64,000 nt of DNA from Warburgia ugandensis (GCA_035236585.1 CP141135.1:3816001-3880000); one strand, 5' to 3'; positions 21,620 to 35,050 are shown, numbered from the stretch's first letter. Program-made: numbers and translations. The notes: generated from the sequence alone by a model not told the origin.

Positions 21620-24130
21620 TGTCTCCAGAACAAGTTTAAATCACTTTTTTATTCCTTTCGTTTGGGACTAACAGTTGTCTTATTTGCATTTTCTGGTTAA
21701 TGAAATGAGTAACAGGAACCTTTAATACAATAAATCTCCCTGTCTAATGATGTTAGTCGGTTCTTCATCATATAGTTAGGATTTACACGGTAGAAGTTGA
21801 TAGCGCTCTTTTTATTTTAATTACCTTTCAAATGGAAGTTTGGTGCTGTGTGGGTTCGATTAGTTTTGTATTAGGATTTTATCTATTGCATGGGTCGTGT
21901 TCATGCATCATCCAGCCATATCATCGGGTAGGAATGTGGCAAATCCTAGTCAAAACTACATAAAATCAATCGGGCAACGTTGAAGATATCTTGGTCTAAC
22001 GATCCGAATCTCATGATCTATTGATTCTCTCGTTATCTATCGACTAAACGACATTTTCTAATCGAGAATGACACGCCGTTGATCAAGCAATAAGGAAGAT
22101 ATGATCAGTGCAAAGATCAACCGGAAAAGATAAATTGATGGGCTTGTGCACCAAATCTGCAATAATCCTAGCTTCTATATGCAAGTTCTATCTTAAGGTT
22201 GATTGAAGGGGAATTAGACACTGAGGCCCAATTTGTAAGCTAAGCCCATGCTTGACCCATGAATATTCTAGGGCTTGGGCCATAAAAAGATAAGTTGGGT
22301 GTACTAACGAACCTTGTTGCTGCGCTGCTTTTATTAATAAGGCCTAAAATGAACACAGATGAACACAAGTGTGGGATATCAAGGAATAACCCACATCAGT
22401 GTTGTCGTTGAACCATTCCCATCCTGGACACATCCTTATGATGAGAAACTGTTTGGTGTCTGCCAGTGTGAATCAAACGGTTAAAAGTACATGTGATGCC
22501 CAGTCCATGGTGATCCAAACAGTCCATCTCCTAGACTCGATCATAAGTAGACTCCACTCCAAGCATCGCATGTATCGGATATTCTTATGACTGTCCAGAA
22601 TTTTTATTTTTTTTCTTGAAATTTCTGAGCCTCCGTTTCACACCATTTAAAATAATAGTGATTAAGACCATCCTATTCCCACTTTTGATGGGTCCCAATA
22701 GGCAAAAGAACTCAAGATAGGGAAAGCTCACCAGCAACAAGTTGTCCTATGGACGTAGCTAGCCGCTAGAGCAATTCAAAATCTTGAAATCACCCAGGGT
22801 GTAGCCCAAGTGTATTACAAAATCAAATACTTAACACTTCATGAGATTTGCACCAAAGCCTTCTAGCGCAGTGGTGCAAGGAGTCTCTCGCTAGTGGGTA
22901 TCTCTAACATCTAGAAAAAAAAAACACCCTTACACGTGGTATCAGAATATGGTGCATTAACTTATAACTCAGCTGCCGAGTCAATGTAGTTTTAGACTTT
23001 TTGTATATTGCATCTTTGACTCGTTATATGTTGCTGAGTCAAGAAAAGAGACTTATGCCTGCAGATATTTCCCATTAGCAATATTTAGTTATACTTCTGT
23101 ATTTTCTTCCTCCACACCATCAAACCCTAGTCAACTTGTTTTTTCAAAGTCCGCATTGTGTCCGATTTTTTAGGTTTGACACCTTGGTTACACACATGTA
23201 TAATTGAAAAACACGAGTCCACTTGAAATTTTGGCCGAACGAGCTCAACTCAATACTTGACTCACCAGCAAATCAAATGGACTCATTTAGAGCTAACGTG
23301 TATGTGTTGCTAGCAAGATTCAGACACTTAACCAAAAACACACGGCACAGCTCTCTAAGCAGCCATTAATTCATGTGTTCTACTACGTTTGTGAGTTTTT
23401 AAGTCTTATAATAAGATGCAAATCTAAGTTTTCCTAAAATCACTCTTGCATATTTTTGAGTCATCGAAACAGGCGTTCCATGTTGACTCGGCTTATTGCA
23501 CTTCTAAGTCGAGTCAAGTTTGTAGTTCTTTAACCTATGTATGCACGATCTAAGTCTACTATGAACAGTGAGAAATTTCTTTTGTTTTCTTTTTTCTTTT
23601 TATGCAAAAATATGTTCACTAAGCAATTTAACCTATAAAGTATAGTTTGAAAGCTTGACTCAATTTAACTGAGGCAAATCGAGTTAACTCAAAGTGACTA
23701 GTGGATATAACTCAAACATAATCAAGGGTGAAACTTTTAATAATATTTTATTGATTGTTTATTATATTTTTTAAAATTTATTTCTTCTTATATATTTACT
23801 TGTTGGTTGGTCATGACCTTGTATTATAGTTTAAGAGATCTTGTGTTCAAATGTCAGTATGACTGATTTTTTTTATTAAGTCCACATGTATCATTCTCTG
23901 AAAACTTTAATTTAAAATTAGCTGTATCAGGGATCCACTTGTTCGTAGCCCTAAAATCAACAGCCTCGTTAGCAAGCGACATTTAACTTCATCTAATGCA
24001 ATAGAATTGCAAGGGTCTATGTAGTTCAATCAGCAAGTGAGATGCCTCAGTTCCCATGATTACTGATTTAGAACAAATCTAACTCCTAGGTTCCCTTGTT
24101 TCTGCATCTAAACAACTGACAAAGAGCCAT
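21620..24130. other. Intergenic, old repeat relics only
   Basis: No gene is supported. Around 22934 the string tggtatcagaatatgg resembles a tRNA-Met primer-binding site of LTR retrotransposons, but no LTR could be delimited. About 23640-23900 shares ordered blocks with 26320-26580. Confidence 0.4.
23640..23900 (+). repeat. Dispersed repeat, copy 1 (partner at 26320-26580)
   Basis: Shares with 26320-26580, in order: a gttaactcaaagtgact-like block, ttaataatatttta, an AT-rich stretch, a gagatctt(g/a)-like block and a closing ccacatgt. Both copies carry a weak B-box-like part after the AT-rich stretch. The family is unknown. Confidence 0.45.
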
Positions 24131-24136
24131 GCAAAC

Positions 24137-24725
24137 TTATCCCTGTGAACTGGAGAAAGAGTCATGGACACTTCGAACCCCTCCATCTCTTGCACCGACA
24201 AAAGCCAAGTGACCTCCCCTGCTCACTGTAACGTACTCTACTCGGCTAGGCCTTTCCCATAAAAAATCCGTCTCATAGACCGTGAACCTTTGCGAATCGG
24301 ATACATACACTCTTAAACGATGACGATTCCAAACTACTACCGGCGAAGCATCTTGGAAAGATGGGAAAGAATTCTCTTGAGCCTGAAGCACAGCCCTTTG
24401 AATCATTGAGCAAACGCGAACCCATCTTCTCCTGACAACTGGAAGGCCTTGGCTTTCCACTCCAAAGACCTAACACAATCTGCAAAATACTGTGTCGTAA
24501 TCATTCCAAAAGAGAAATGCCGTCTGTGATCCATTACTCACCGGAAAATGGTGTCATCATCCTCCGCCAGTACTTTGGCTTGAACTCCACGGGTCCAAGC
24601 ATGTGCCGCCACAGCCACAGACATGGAAACCGGAACTGAATAATGAGCTTTTTCATGCATTGCTTCATCTTTCAACCACTGGATATTTCTCCGAGTAAAT
24701 TAACATGAAGGTCGTCGGATAAGCT
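24137..24725 (-). pseudogene. BAHD acyltransferase, broken C-terminal half
   Basis: BAHD enzymes transfer acyl groups from CoA to phenolic, anthocyanin or alcohol acceptors in the cytosol. The minus strand gives, in several frames, FTRRNIQWLKDEA, SVAVAAHAWTRGVQAKVLAE, an ADCVR-like segment and SQRFTVYETDFLWERPSRVE. The last block is the family's DFGWG motif, here changed to DFLWE, so the conserved glycines are lost. A stop precedes FTRRNIQ, and at least two frameshifts separate the blocks. The N-terminal half with the catalytic HxxxD motif was not found. The closest subgroup is probably the phenolic or anthocyanin glucoside acyltransferases, by the overall block pattern. Confidence 0.8.
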
Positions 24726-25098
24726 TCGGTTCTATTTCTCATCCAAGTAGGTAACTGTTTGTTATGAATTAAGACCAAACATTAACAAGTACCATTTAAT
24801 AAATTGGAACACAACGCAACCAACACCTAAACAGTTGAAAAAATCTCCTCATTTTCTCTCATAATTTTTCTGCAGAGTTGTTGGCGAAGAACTAGCGTCT
24901 GTAATATGAAAGCTTGGACTCGGAAAGCGTGGATTCTAATAAACATGAAAAGAGAGTGTGAAGAAGTCCACCTCTTTTTTTCATTCAAGGTAGAACCTTT
25001 TTTAGATCTAAGTGATATAACATGCTTCAAATGGCATATGAAGGAGACTAATAAAATTTTATGCACATTTCGTACTTCTACCCTACGTTTCTTTGAAC

Positions 25099-26078
25099 AG
25101 AGATAAGGCTTTTTTACTAAAATGACATTACATTTTGACATTTTGTAAAAAAAAGTCCAATATTTTTTGAGTTTGGAAAATTTGCCACTAAATTTTCTCT
25201 CGCTTTGCTAAATTGTCATTGTGTTAGTTTTTCATTCTCCTTCCCTATTAGTTTTTTTCAAAATTCTGATATTGTCCTTCTCTATTTCAAATTCAAGTTT
25301 TATACTTTGAAACCGCGACCAGTTATTAAGTCATAGACTTTGGCCACCAAGTTCAATAACTTCCGGATAAAAAGTCTTAGTGAAAATTGATATCTAATAC
25401 ATTCAATAACAAGGAATCTAATGGTATGGGTAGATTTAAAATAAAAATAAAAAAAAATCAACTAGCAGTGAGATACTCTATCACAAATATATTATCTTCA
25501 CCAACGTGTGCAACAATACCTGTTAAGCTTCTTCAATGAAATTCAATCATTTAAACTTTGACTTCTCACTGAAAATTGATACATAACTTTTTCTAACACA
25601 AATTAGAACTTAATCAGTGCTTTATATCAATAAAAATACAATAATTTAAAGAAAAATTCAAGTTTAAGTCATAAGCAAAATAATCTTACTATTCATGCAA
25701 AAAGCGAAGAATAACAGACTTTAAGCTCTTCATTACATGCCTTTTTGAATGAAATTTGGAAAGACTTGATCCTTCTTCTTCTTAATGTCTTTTATCTATC
25801 CCAATCAATTTCAGTGATTTCTATTGATTAATGAAGGGAAAAATCACATGCAAAGTTCTTTGTTCACAGTCATCCTTTTGATAGAAAGATAATTTTGAAA
25901 AAATTAACAAGGAAGGATGACAGAAAACTAATAAAATGACAATTTCGCAAAGCTCATGAAAAGTTAATGAAAAATTTGCAAAGCTCATGAAAAGTTAATG
26001 AAAAATTTGCAAAACTCAAAACCATTGGACTTTTTTGCAAAAATGGCAAAATATAATGGCATTTTTGCAAAAATCTCT
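25099..26078. mobile_element. Non-autonomous DNA transposon with long terminal inverted repeats
   Basis: The left arm (25099-25275) and the reverse complement of the right arm (about 25885-26078) share agagat, aaaatg(a/c)cat, attttg(a/c)cattt, aaaagtccaat, ttttgagttt, aaattgtcatt and ccttcc in the same order. This gives arms of about 180-200 bp around a non-coding centre. Long arms with no open frame suggest a Mutator-like or MITE-like element. No convincing target-site duplication was seen, so the class is uncertain. The arms are visibly diverged, indicating age. Confidence 0.78.
25947..26018. repeat. 31-bp tandem repeat in the right terminal arm
   Basis: The unit beginning gcaaagctcatgaaaag repeats exactly once at a 31-bp period and starts a third time (gcaaaactc). 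It is absent from the left arm, so it arose after the element formed. Confidence 0.9.
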
Positions 26079-26319
26079 TAAAATAATGACCATCAATTTC
26101 TATTAATTGTTCCAAAGACACACAGTCTTGGGTTGTTATATTAGGATCATTTAAATGCATTTATGTTTATGGGGCCACTTTTTGTCTATGCTCGAAAAAT
26201 ATAATGACTTGGATCTGCAAAAAGAATTCATCATACATGAACAAAAAGGAAAGGGGTGAACTACTTCTTGCTCATAAGCATGTAAATTTACCACCACTCA
26301 CATACTTTAAAAACATAAA

Positions 26320-26580
26320 AATTTGGCTCGAGTTAAAAATGGAGCAAGTTGAATTAACTTGAAGTGACTCGTGGGAGAGTCAAAATTATACAAATGATGT
26401 TTTCAATAATATTTTATTTACTTTTGGTTATATTTAAATTTAAAATTTTAGTTATATATAACTACTAGGTGAGCTGTGTAAGATGTGCTATCCTTATGTG
26501 GGAGATCTTAAGCTCATATTCCAGAAAAAATAAAATCATTTTTTGCTATAGAATGAGTTGACTCCACATGTTGAGTTTTT
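26320..26580 (+). repeat. Dispersed repeat, copy 2 (partner at 23640-23900)
   Basis: Shares ordered blocks with 23640-23900 (gaattaacttgaagtgact, caataatattttattt, gagatctta, ccacatgt). Strongly diverged. Class unknown. Confidence 0.45.
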
Positions 26581-27719
26581 CATTCTTCTGCTTTTCTCTG
26601 GGATCGGTTATGTTTGCTAGAATTTTATTTCCGTATTTCTAATATCTAGAACATTATTAGGCATCTTTAATCCTTATCGTATTTGCTTTAGGATGTTTAG
26701 TTTATGATTAGCAAACGAAAGACTATCCAAAGACCAAGATCATCCACTGGATGAAATGAATGTGGCGTTCCTACATATATACCTTGGACCGTACATGGAA
26801 GGTGGTTTAGATCACCATAACTGGGCTCCGATGTAGTTTTACCTAGCTCAACCATTTGCTTGATATAGTTAGGAGACATAGTCGTCTTACCACGCCATGA
26901 ATCCATGCATTAGATGGCTAAATGTGGGGCTATGCCTTAGTAATGTTATTATATGGTGTTATGCGTCCAAGTGTCAGACCGTTCATCTAGCCAATTCCCA
27001 TAATTTTCTCCTTTCCTTTCCAAATTTCACTGACTGACATCTAGGAAGTGCATGCATGGCACAAGTTTTTCATGTGGTACGACCCAATTCAATGCTAGGA
27101 TGGCAACAACAAAAGAGGGGCGTTGCAATTTACTCTTCATACCGGGCACTGTACAACATGAAATGATATTTTTCCAAAGAGGACCCATCTATTAAATGCA
27201 AGGCAGCAACAACAGAAAAGGGTCCAGATGGTTTCTAGACACACAGCATACAACAATTTCATGGGCCAATATGAAATACAAACAAGAATTGAATAAAAGT
27301 TATTCAAGTTCGGGTTTCCTGAGCCATTGAATAAAAGTTAATCTTTGCTTGGCGATGTCATGGGCCAATATCATACTACGAAAGTTTGAATAGTCTTTCC
27401 TATATAAAATTTTGTAGGTTTATTCTTCAAAGGAGTCCTAGTAAAAATAGAAACAAATAAATCGAACACCAATTTTTCATAATAAAATATTATCAACACG
27501 TTTCTTGGTTAGGATTTGTTAATTGCATCATTACGATGAAGAGTTATATATTAATTTCTAAAGTGTGTCTAAATATAATTTATATGAAGGTTGGATCATC
27601 CAAAGATAGTTCCTCATCTTGCCAAATGTGGGGCACTTCTGCATTAGGTCCTTTGGCCTAGCTATTCTCAATTGTATATATTTAATGTTTACATACACTT
27701 TATAAATACATACTCCATA
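26581..27719. other. Intergenic, no gene assigned
   Basis: AT-rich sequence with no supported gene. 'atgggccaatat' recurs at about 27262 and 27361, suggesting a small local repeat. Confidence 0.35.
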
Positions 27720-28346
27720 CATGGTACTAGAGAAAGAAGTGAGATAGGAAGCTATTATCAATTTTCTTTGGCATATAACCCAACTTTAACAAACATATAC
27801 TTTAAGAAGGAAGATCAACACTCCCGAACCTTTAAATGTAGATCATGTAAAAGCCAAATAGACTTTTTATACTCAATTAAGAATACTAAAATATCAATAT
27901 GTAAAGATTGTAAGGTGACATATGATGAGAGTTTAACCACACAACATAGGTTAATGGTTATGTATGTTTACATTAAGAGATGGAAGAAAATAAATAAGCT
28001 CAATAAGTGTCTAAAAATTAAGTGGTGGAACTTAAAAGGAGAGAAGATAACATCATTGACAAATAAGTTATTGGTAGAAGAAAAGTAGAACAGTGAAACA
28101 AAAGTAAACAAAATATAGATTAATATAGTCAAGTTCATTAATAAAATGGCAAAAGATATTTTAGAATTTTTTAAATGTAAAAGGCAAAAAGTAAAGAAAA
28201 CTTGATGGTGGAGTGAAAAAAGTTATTATTAAAGAGAAATGGGTATGTTTTGAAACATGATAGAGGGGTAGAAATAATGAAAACTTTGAGTAATATAAAG
28301 ATGCTAAAAAGGTCACCAAGAGAGTAGTAAGTAAGGCTAAACTCAA

Positions 28347-28859
28347 GTGTATGGTGATGAGTAAGGACGTAGACCATGTTAAATACATTAAAAGTAGTGA
28401 TCAAGGGGTACGAGTCAAAGATGACGAAATCAATCAAGGTGAGAAAGTTATTTTCAAAAATTGCTAAATGACAATTGTCCTAAGAATATAGAGATTGAAA
28501 GAATCATAAACCTAAATAATGTTAGACTATATATATACGATTGTAGGATTATGATACCTGAAGCGAAAGAAGCATGAAAAAAGATGAAAGTAGGAAAGTA
28601 GACCAAGTGTATGGTGATGAGTAAGGATGTAGACCATGTTAAATACATTAAAAGTAGTGATCAAGGGGTACGAGTCAAAGATGACGAAATCAATCAAGGT
28701 GAGAAAGTTATTTTCAAAAATTGCTAAATGACAATTGTCCTAAGAATATAGAGATTGAAAGAATCATAAACCTAAATAATGTTAGACTATATATATACGA
28801 TTGTAGGATTATGATACCTGAAGTGAAAGAAGCATGAAAAAAGATGAAATTAGGAAAGG
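28347..28859 (+). repeat. Near-identical tandem duplication, 260-bp unit x2, within the RTE LINE
   Basis: The unit starts gtgtatggtgatgagtaagg at 28347 and again at 28607. The copies differ by only about three bases over ~253, whereas the host element is full of stops. The duplication is therefore much younger than the LINE insertion. Confidence 0.95.
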
Positions 28860-29285
28860 ACCTAGGACTGATGGTATAATTATAGAGGTTTGAAAGTACA
28901 TGAGAGATGCTAGAGTAGTTTGGTTAATAAAGTTGTTTAATAGAATTATAAAATAAACAAAAAATACTAGATGAATGGAGGAGCTCTATTGAACCAATTT
29001 ATAAGAAAAAAGGAGGTACATATAGTTACACTAATCATCATGGGATCAAACTTATGAGTCATACCATGCAACTTTGGGAAAGTGATTAAGAAGTGTCTCG
29101 AACATAAAACAAGCGTATTGGAAAACTAGTTTGATTTCTTGCCTAAGAGGTCTACTATAGAAACTATTTTCTTACTTAGACAATTGAAGGGGAAATATAG
29201 AGAGAAGAGGAAGGACCTCCATCTGATCTTTTATTGACTTAGAAAAAACTTATCAGACTCCTAGAGAGTTAATATGGTGGGTGTC

Positions 29286-32200
29286 TATTGTTGTTTTAAA
29301 TAAAACTTGCAAGCGCACAAATCGGTTGTAATATTGTCACGTGATGAGGTTAATCTCATAAGGAATTGAACAAATGTGATGCTAGTAGTCCCTACTTAAA
29401 TTATCTAACCTAGTCAAGACAATGATATTTTAACCTAAACTAATAATGGAAATAAAAAATGCATGCAATTAGAAACATTCGAAATTTAGAAATTTCTAAA
29501 CCTAAAAATGAAAATTTTCTTAACTAACCTAACATGCAAATTAAACCTAAACAATGATCTAATTAAGAAATCAAAATATGTAATACTTATGAAAACAACT
29601 AAATAAGTGGTATATATGGAATTAAGTTAAAAATAATGCATGAACTAGAATACAACTTAGGGCAACATGAAATGCATGAAATCTAAAGCATGGAACTAAG
29701 GTGCAAACTAATACTTAATGGAATCTAAACTAAGATCAAACTATAATTAAATAAGAAAATTAAATGAAAATAACAGCTAATCAAATACTTAAAAGAAAGC
29801 TATCCAACTGTAATGACTCAAATTTTTCAATATTATTATGTTACTTTTATCATGATCCATCACAATGGTTTCCATGTGCTAATTAGTATAGTTTGTAATG
29901 ATGTTAATAGGGTTAGATGTTTAACTTCAATTAAAATATGAAACATAGGAATTTATGAGAAAAATTAGTATCATTAGATTCTACACTCGAAATGGAATCC
30001 AACGCCTCAAAGAACACTGAAAACGGAGTTCGTATGACCAAGTTATGAGCGTTTGAAAATGAGGGGCATTTGTATAATTTGAACTTTAAAACGAAAAAGG
30101 GCTGACAAAGCATGGGGTCATTTTGATAACGACACCCCCTCTCCTCCATTGTCATCTTCTTCCTCAGGCCATACATGTATGGCGCAGCAAAAATGGCAGC
30201 ACCACCATTGGGCAACACCGCCTTCTCCACTCTATAAATTCCTTCCATCCCCTCTTCCCAGATCAAGCTTCCTCCACTCCAATCACTCCCAAAAACAGAT
30301 CCAGCAACAATGGTTTGCAGCTCCATTTGAGGCCTCTGATCGGGCGACAAAGAGAGCTTCCCCGGTATGCTCTTCTCCCCTCTCTAATTCCCCTTCATTT
30401 TCCCCCAGAATCCAACCGGATCTGGCTTTTCCCGGCGGGAGAATGCATTGGGGAAGATGGGTTCGTTCCAAAACCCTTGACCCGACCATCCTAGGGACGC
30501 GGCGCAAGATGCGTGCCCGGGATGCTATCCCTGGCGCAGCCTTTGGGCGTGCAGGCATGGGTCTTGGTTCGACTAGGGGGCGCGAGCGTCCTGGGAGCCG
30601 TGACGTCGCTGCCCCTGCGCTGAAGACGTCTCCACTTGATGTTGTCCAAGACGCGCGCCCTAACACACCATTCGGGCATGCACAGGCATACGAATGTGGT
30701 CTCAGTTAGACTAGGACAGGCACGCGTCTTGGGAACTGTGACGCGCCAGCCCGATATGAACGAATCTGATTCGTTTATAGGTTAACAACATTAAAACTGC
30801 GATTAAGGAGGCTATATGACTCCGATTGACAATCCAAAAGAACCGTTGCTATCGTATTGACGACATGGACCTAATGATATCATAAAAGTTAGGATCAAGG
30901 GACTATTTTACATGATTATAGCCCAAAAACCATAAAAATCTCATAAATCGGCAAGATCAAAGATGATCAAATCTCATCGGTTGATCCATTAAAGGTGTTA
31001 GGGGATTAATAGCTCAAGATTAACCCCAAAGCACATGTATCATCCCTTGAATGAGAGATCTGGCCATTCAAATCAAATACAAACCTGTTCTAAGCATTGG
31101 GACAGGTGATCTATGAGATCTAACCATTAAATATTAGATCTATACATGAGATCTAGCCTAGAAGCGCGCTAAGCAAGGATCTATAAATTCTAAAAAGCAG
31201 ATATAGTCATTAATCTATAAGTCTAAGTAATGATCCATAAAGGTTGGAAAATAATATTTGAATCCTTGTTATTAATTGATATTCAGGGTTTCACAAAGGT
31301 AACTCAGGGTCGAGTAATGAAAAACACGATTCAAGGAACATCGAGGTAGGTAGTTTGATACTACTAAGTTTTTTATAAATGCATCTTAAACTCTGACTTA
31401 CCTTTATTACCGCTTTTAGCATGTTTTTGAGATATGATGTTCTTATATGAGTATGAGAAATTGTCTTCATATTTTATGACTTTGAATGGGATATTAGCAT
31501 GAACTGATTTTATGCACTACTTGCATGGTTGAAAATAAATGCATAAATTGCATGATTTCGATGATTGAGACTTGGATTTATCTATATATGCTTTTTGGGC
31601 TATTAAGCCTAGTGGGCACTATAGTGAGAGGTTGTTATGTACAGGGTTGGCCTCCCAACCTCTACCACCAAAAAGGTATATGGTATTGCTGCCAAAAATG
31701 GCATTGTCCCTTCATTGACTACTATGGTAAATAGGGATGACCACTGGAGGTGTCACGGCACCCTTTTGGGGATATATCCATAGTTGCTGTGAAGACTATG
31801 GTGGACTGGTCTCTAGATACCAGAGACACACGATTTAGAGGTGTTTTGATTATGAGCATAGTTGGCCATATGATTTCAGCTGTATTGATATGCATATAGC
31901 ATTGAGATGGTCATAAATGAGTACTTGTGACTAGTCGGTTTGATATGGTTACCGACCCATCAGCTTGAGTTCCAAGTGGACAAATCGCTAAATGAGGCAG
32001 CCTGCGGTAAGAACAAAACCAAAAGACCATGTGCATGATACTTATAGTGATGCCAGCTTCTGCTTTGAATGACAACTATTTTAAGAGTTTCATGATTATT
32101 ATATTTTGCTCATTGGTTTGATGTGTTGCTGAGATCTTCTTACATGGACACTATTGATTTCTACTTTATAATGTTAGTCATGTTTATATCGTTGAATACT

Positions 32201-35050
32201 AGATTTTGGTAAAGGATTTCATGATTGAAATTGCATCAATGAGCTTACGTTTTATGCATAAATATGCATGTTTACACAAAATGGAATCACTGATGTTTTA
32301 CATGAAAAGCTCTTTGAATTATGCATATTGCCTACTGTGTTTTCAAAATAGTAGTATCAGATCACCTACTAAGTATGAGTAATACTCATCCAAATATATT
32401 ATTTTTACAAATTAGCTCCAAAAGGATTAGATGAGGCATCGTAAAATGATAGTGCTACAATCAAATGAATGAAGAGAAGACAAACATAAATGTAAGTATA
32501 TGATCTACCATTTGGACATGTATCTGTAATCACTATAGTTGGACTGTGTGCTGTGACTGGATAGACCTAGAAAAATATTTATGGTTTTCTTCATTTTTCA
32601 AAATTTCCTTATTAATATTGTAGGCAAATGACACTCAGGGTTTTCAAAATGAATTTAAAAATAAAAGATTTTTTCGCCGCATTGCATTATTTTTTTTTAA
32701 TAAATGTTTTCAAATAGGGATCAATCTCGCCCTAGGAATTAGTTATTGCATTTAAAAATGCATGTGAAAACCCGGGTCGTCACACCAACTATCATGCGTA
32801 TGATCCATGAAATGGTGTGCATGATTCATAGAGTAAACATAGATTGAAATCGATGGACCTATAGGTAACTCTCATGCAATATAATATAAGCATTAACTCA
32901 ACATTCTAAAAGTCTAACTAAATCCTTGGAGAATCAAGCAAATCAGCAATAACAAATGCTGTCATCAAGCATGAGTCATTCATGATTACTGTGTTGTTGA
33001 AAATTCTAGCAACGTACTATTTTTAATATCCAAGTAGTTAGCACATGAAATCAGGCACTTTAAATATCATAAAACATTCAAAACTAAAGTACTTAGCTAT
33101 TGGAAATAAGCAGCAATGATAACCATTGAAGAACTTTATTGAATGAATGTCAAATTACATAAAAAAGAGAACGCATGAACATGTATACAATTGTTGGACT
33201 TTGTATGCTTTTTCAAGACATGAAACTTGTTTCCAATTACATATGAAACACTTTTTAACAACATTAAATCAAGTTCAGCTAACATGTAATTATAACCCCA
33301 AAAGAAATCCAAGAGAAGAAAAGCTAGGAAGATGGAACTATTCTAAGACAAAACTAGCCTCAAACTAAAGCTAGAACTAAGCAAAAACCACATAAAAGAT
33401 GGAGAGAACTCAAAAGATTTAAGCTACTATTTTTCTTGGCTATCATTGCCAGAGAAATAATAACTTAGATCTTAAGAGAATGGAGCAAGAAAATAAGAGT
33501 ATTGTAAGCTACATTCAAGGGAAGCAAAGGCATAAAAACAAGTGCATGAAGGTAAGAAAGATAAAAATAAGAAAATAAGGTAATAACACAAGTAACAAAG
33601 CAAGGAATCAAATAGGAGATCTAACTTGAACGTTGAAGAAGCAAACAAGGGAAGAATATCCAATGGAAGAGGCATGGAAGCATGGAGGAAATGGCTGCCG
33701 TGGAGAGAAAGACGTTGAAGAATCAAGAGGAGGGTAGAAGGGTGGAGAACACCTCCTTAGAAGAGGGCAATCTCCCCTTCTCCAAGAGTTTTTTCACATT
33801 TTTTTCTTCCTCTTTTTATTTGTTTTGGATACTTCCTAACCCAGCTCATAGGTGATCCTAAGGTGGAGAGAACATGTAGGAAATCTAAGGGTTAGATGAT
33901 GCATAGACATAGGGCTTTAAAGAGGAAACAAGGGCTGGCTTTTTTGTTGTCTTAAGGTGGGGAGATGTCTCTTTTTTAGAGAGGGACGTCTACCCCCTTC
34001 AAAAATCATGAAAGCCCTCCAAATTAGGAAGGTAAGTGATAAGGTATGAAAGAGATGGGAACAGGAAAAGTAGATGGGAGGAAAGGGGGGTGTAGGAAAG
34101 ACTTTGGAAAGTGAGGTGAGATAGAGGTTTTTGATTGGTTAAGTGATTTCCTAAGGACTTGGGATTGCTTGGGTCGTTAGAATGAGAGTTTAAGAAGGTG
34201 GAAGAGTTATGGAATGGTAGGACTCTTGAATGGAAATTTAAATTTGTGGTGGTATATGGTGGTGAGGTGGAAAGTGATAAAAAGGTGGGAAAAAGTGAGA
34301 AAAAAATTCAAAATTGAAAGGCTCTCATCCTAATAAGATTTTCGTTAATTAACTTCAAAATATCACTTAAAATCTCATAGATAATTCTCTTGAATTTTAT
34401 CTAATACTAGCTTTCCATTTAGCTTAGCTTTGGGGCTTAGATGAGTAACTTTGAAAGCTTCATTGGCTAGGCTTCATGGCTAACTTTGGAAGCTTCTTTG
34501 GCTTGACTTCTTAGCTCCATCCCTTGACTTGAGTGGCTTTAATGGTTTGGCTTGAATTCATTAGCTTGCCACCTTCTCTCATGGCTTATATGACTAAGGT
34601 GGCTTAAGTGACTTCTATGCAAAATTGGTGAAAATGCATGTCTTACTTTATGGGTTCACTTTAGCTACTTTTAGCTCCTTTGATTTTATCCATTGTTTGT
34701 ACTAAGATGATCTTGACCTTTGAATTGATGACTTTTAGGCTTTTAACTTGATCTTTTGATTTTGATCTTCAATTTTATCCACATCGATCTCGGCTATTAG
34801 ATAGTCACCTCTCTTTCTACAAAAGATAAAAAATTATAATTAAATCTTAAAAAATATAATTAATCACAGAATTACCTCAAATTAGCCTTTGGACCTACAA
34901 AATAACAAACTTTTGCTTCATTAGGTAAAAAATGAATGTGTTATGAAATTTGGTTTAAAAGTCCTAATTTACCCCTATAAATTGTAACACATGGGTAACT
35001 AATTGAGTGATTTTTATGCGAAATTAAACACTTATTAGTGTTGAGCTAGA
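29286..35050. mobile_element. AT-rich insertion within the RTE LINE (LTR-type, uncertain)
   Basis: Interrupts the LINE after its 'ggtgggtgt'. The LINE resumes at about 35052 with 'gtgttgagctagaaaaa', so GTGT may be the target-site duplication. The left end (gcaagcgcacaaatcgg, then cacgtgatgaggtt) and the right end (cctaatttaccc, then gcgaaattaaacac) resemble ends of non-coding LTR-type elements common in plant genomes. No gag/pol reading was found. The exact ends are approximate and the class is inferred. Part of it is replaced by the solo LTR at 29809-32784. Confidence 0.55.
29809..32784 (+). mobile_element. 3-kb solo LTR, probably Ty3/gypsy (Tekay/Del-like)
   Basis: Begins TGTAATGACTC and ends GGGTCGTCACA, with the 5-bp target-site duplication CCAAC at 29804-29808 and 32785-32789. 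At 2,976 bp it fits the very long LTRs of Tekay/Del chromoviruses, whose ends often read TGTgACGACCC...GGGTCGTCACA. A TATA box (ctctataaattcc, about 30230) precedes a GC-rich region (30360-30740). That region creates long but meaningless open frames on both strands. No internal retrotransposon genes or second LTR flank it, so it is a solo LTR. Confidence 0.88.

Noticed and set aside
22934..22952. tRNA-Met primer-binding-site-like string (tggtatcagaatatgg)
   Set aside because: No LTR end pair or gag/pol was found around it. A similar string at about 47410 suggests chance.
30149..30709. 186-codon plus-strand and 127-codon minus-strand open frames
   Set aside because: They lie inside the GC-rich part of the solo LTR. 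Both strands are open because of base composition, and no domain is visible.
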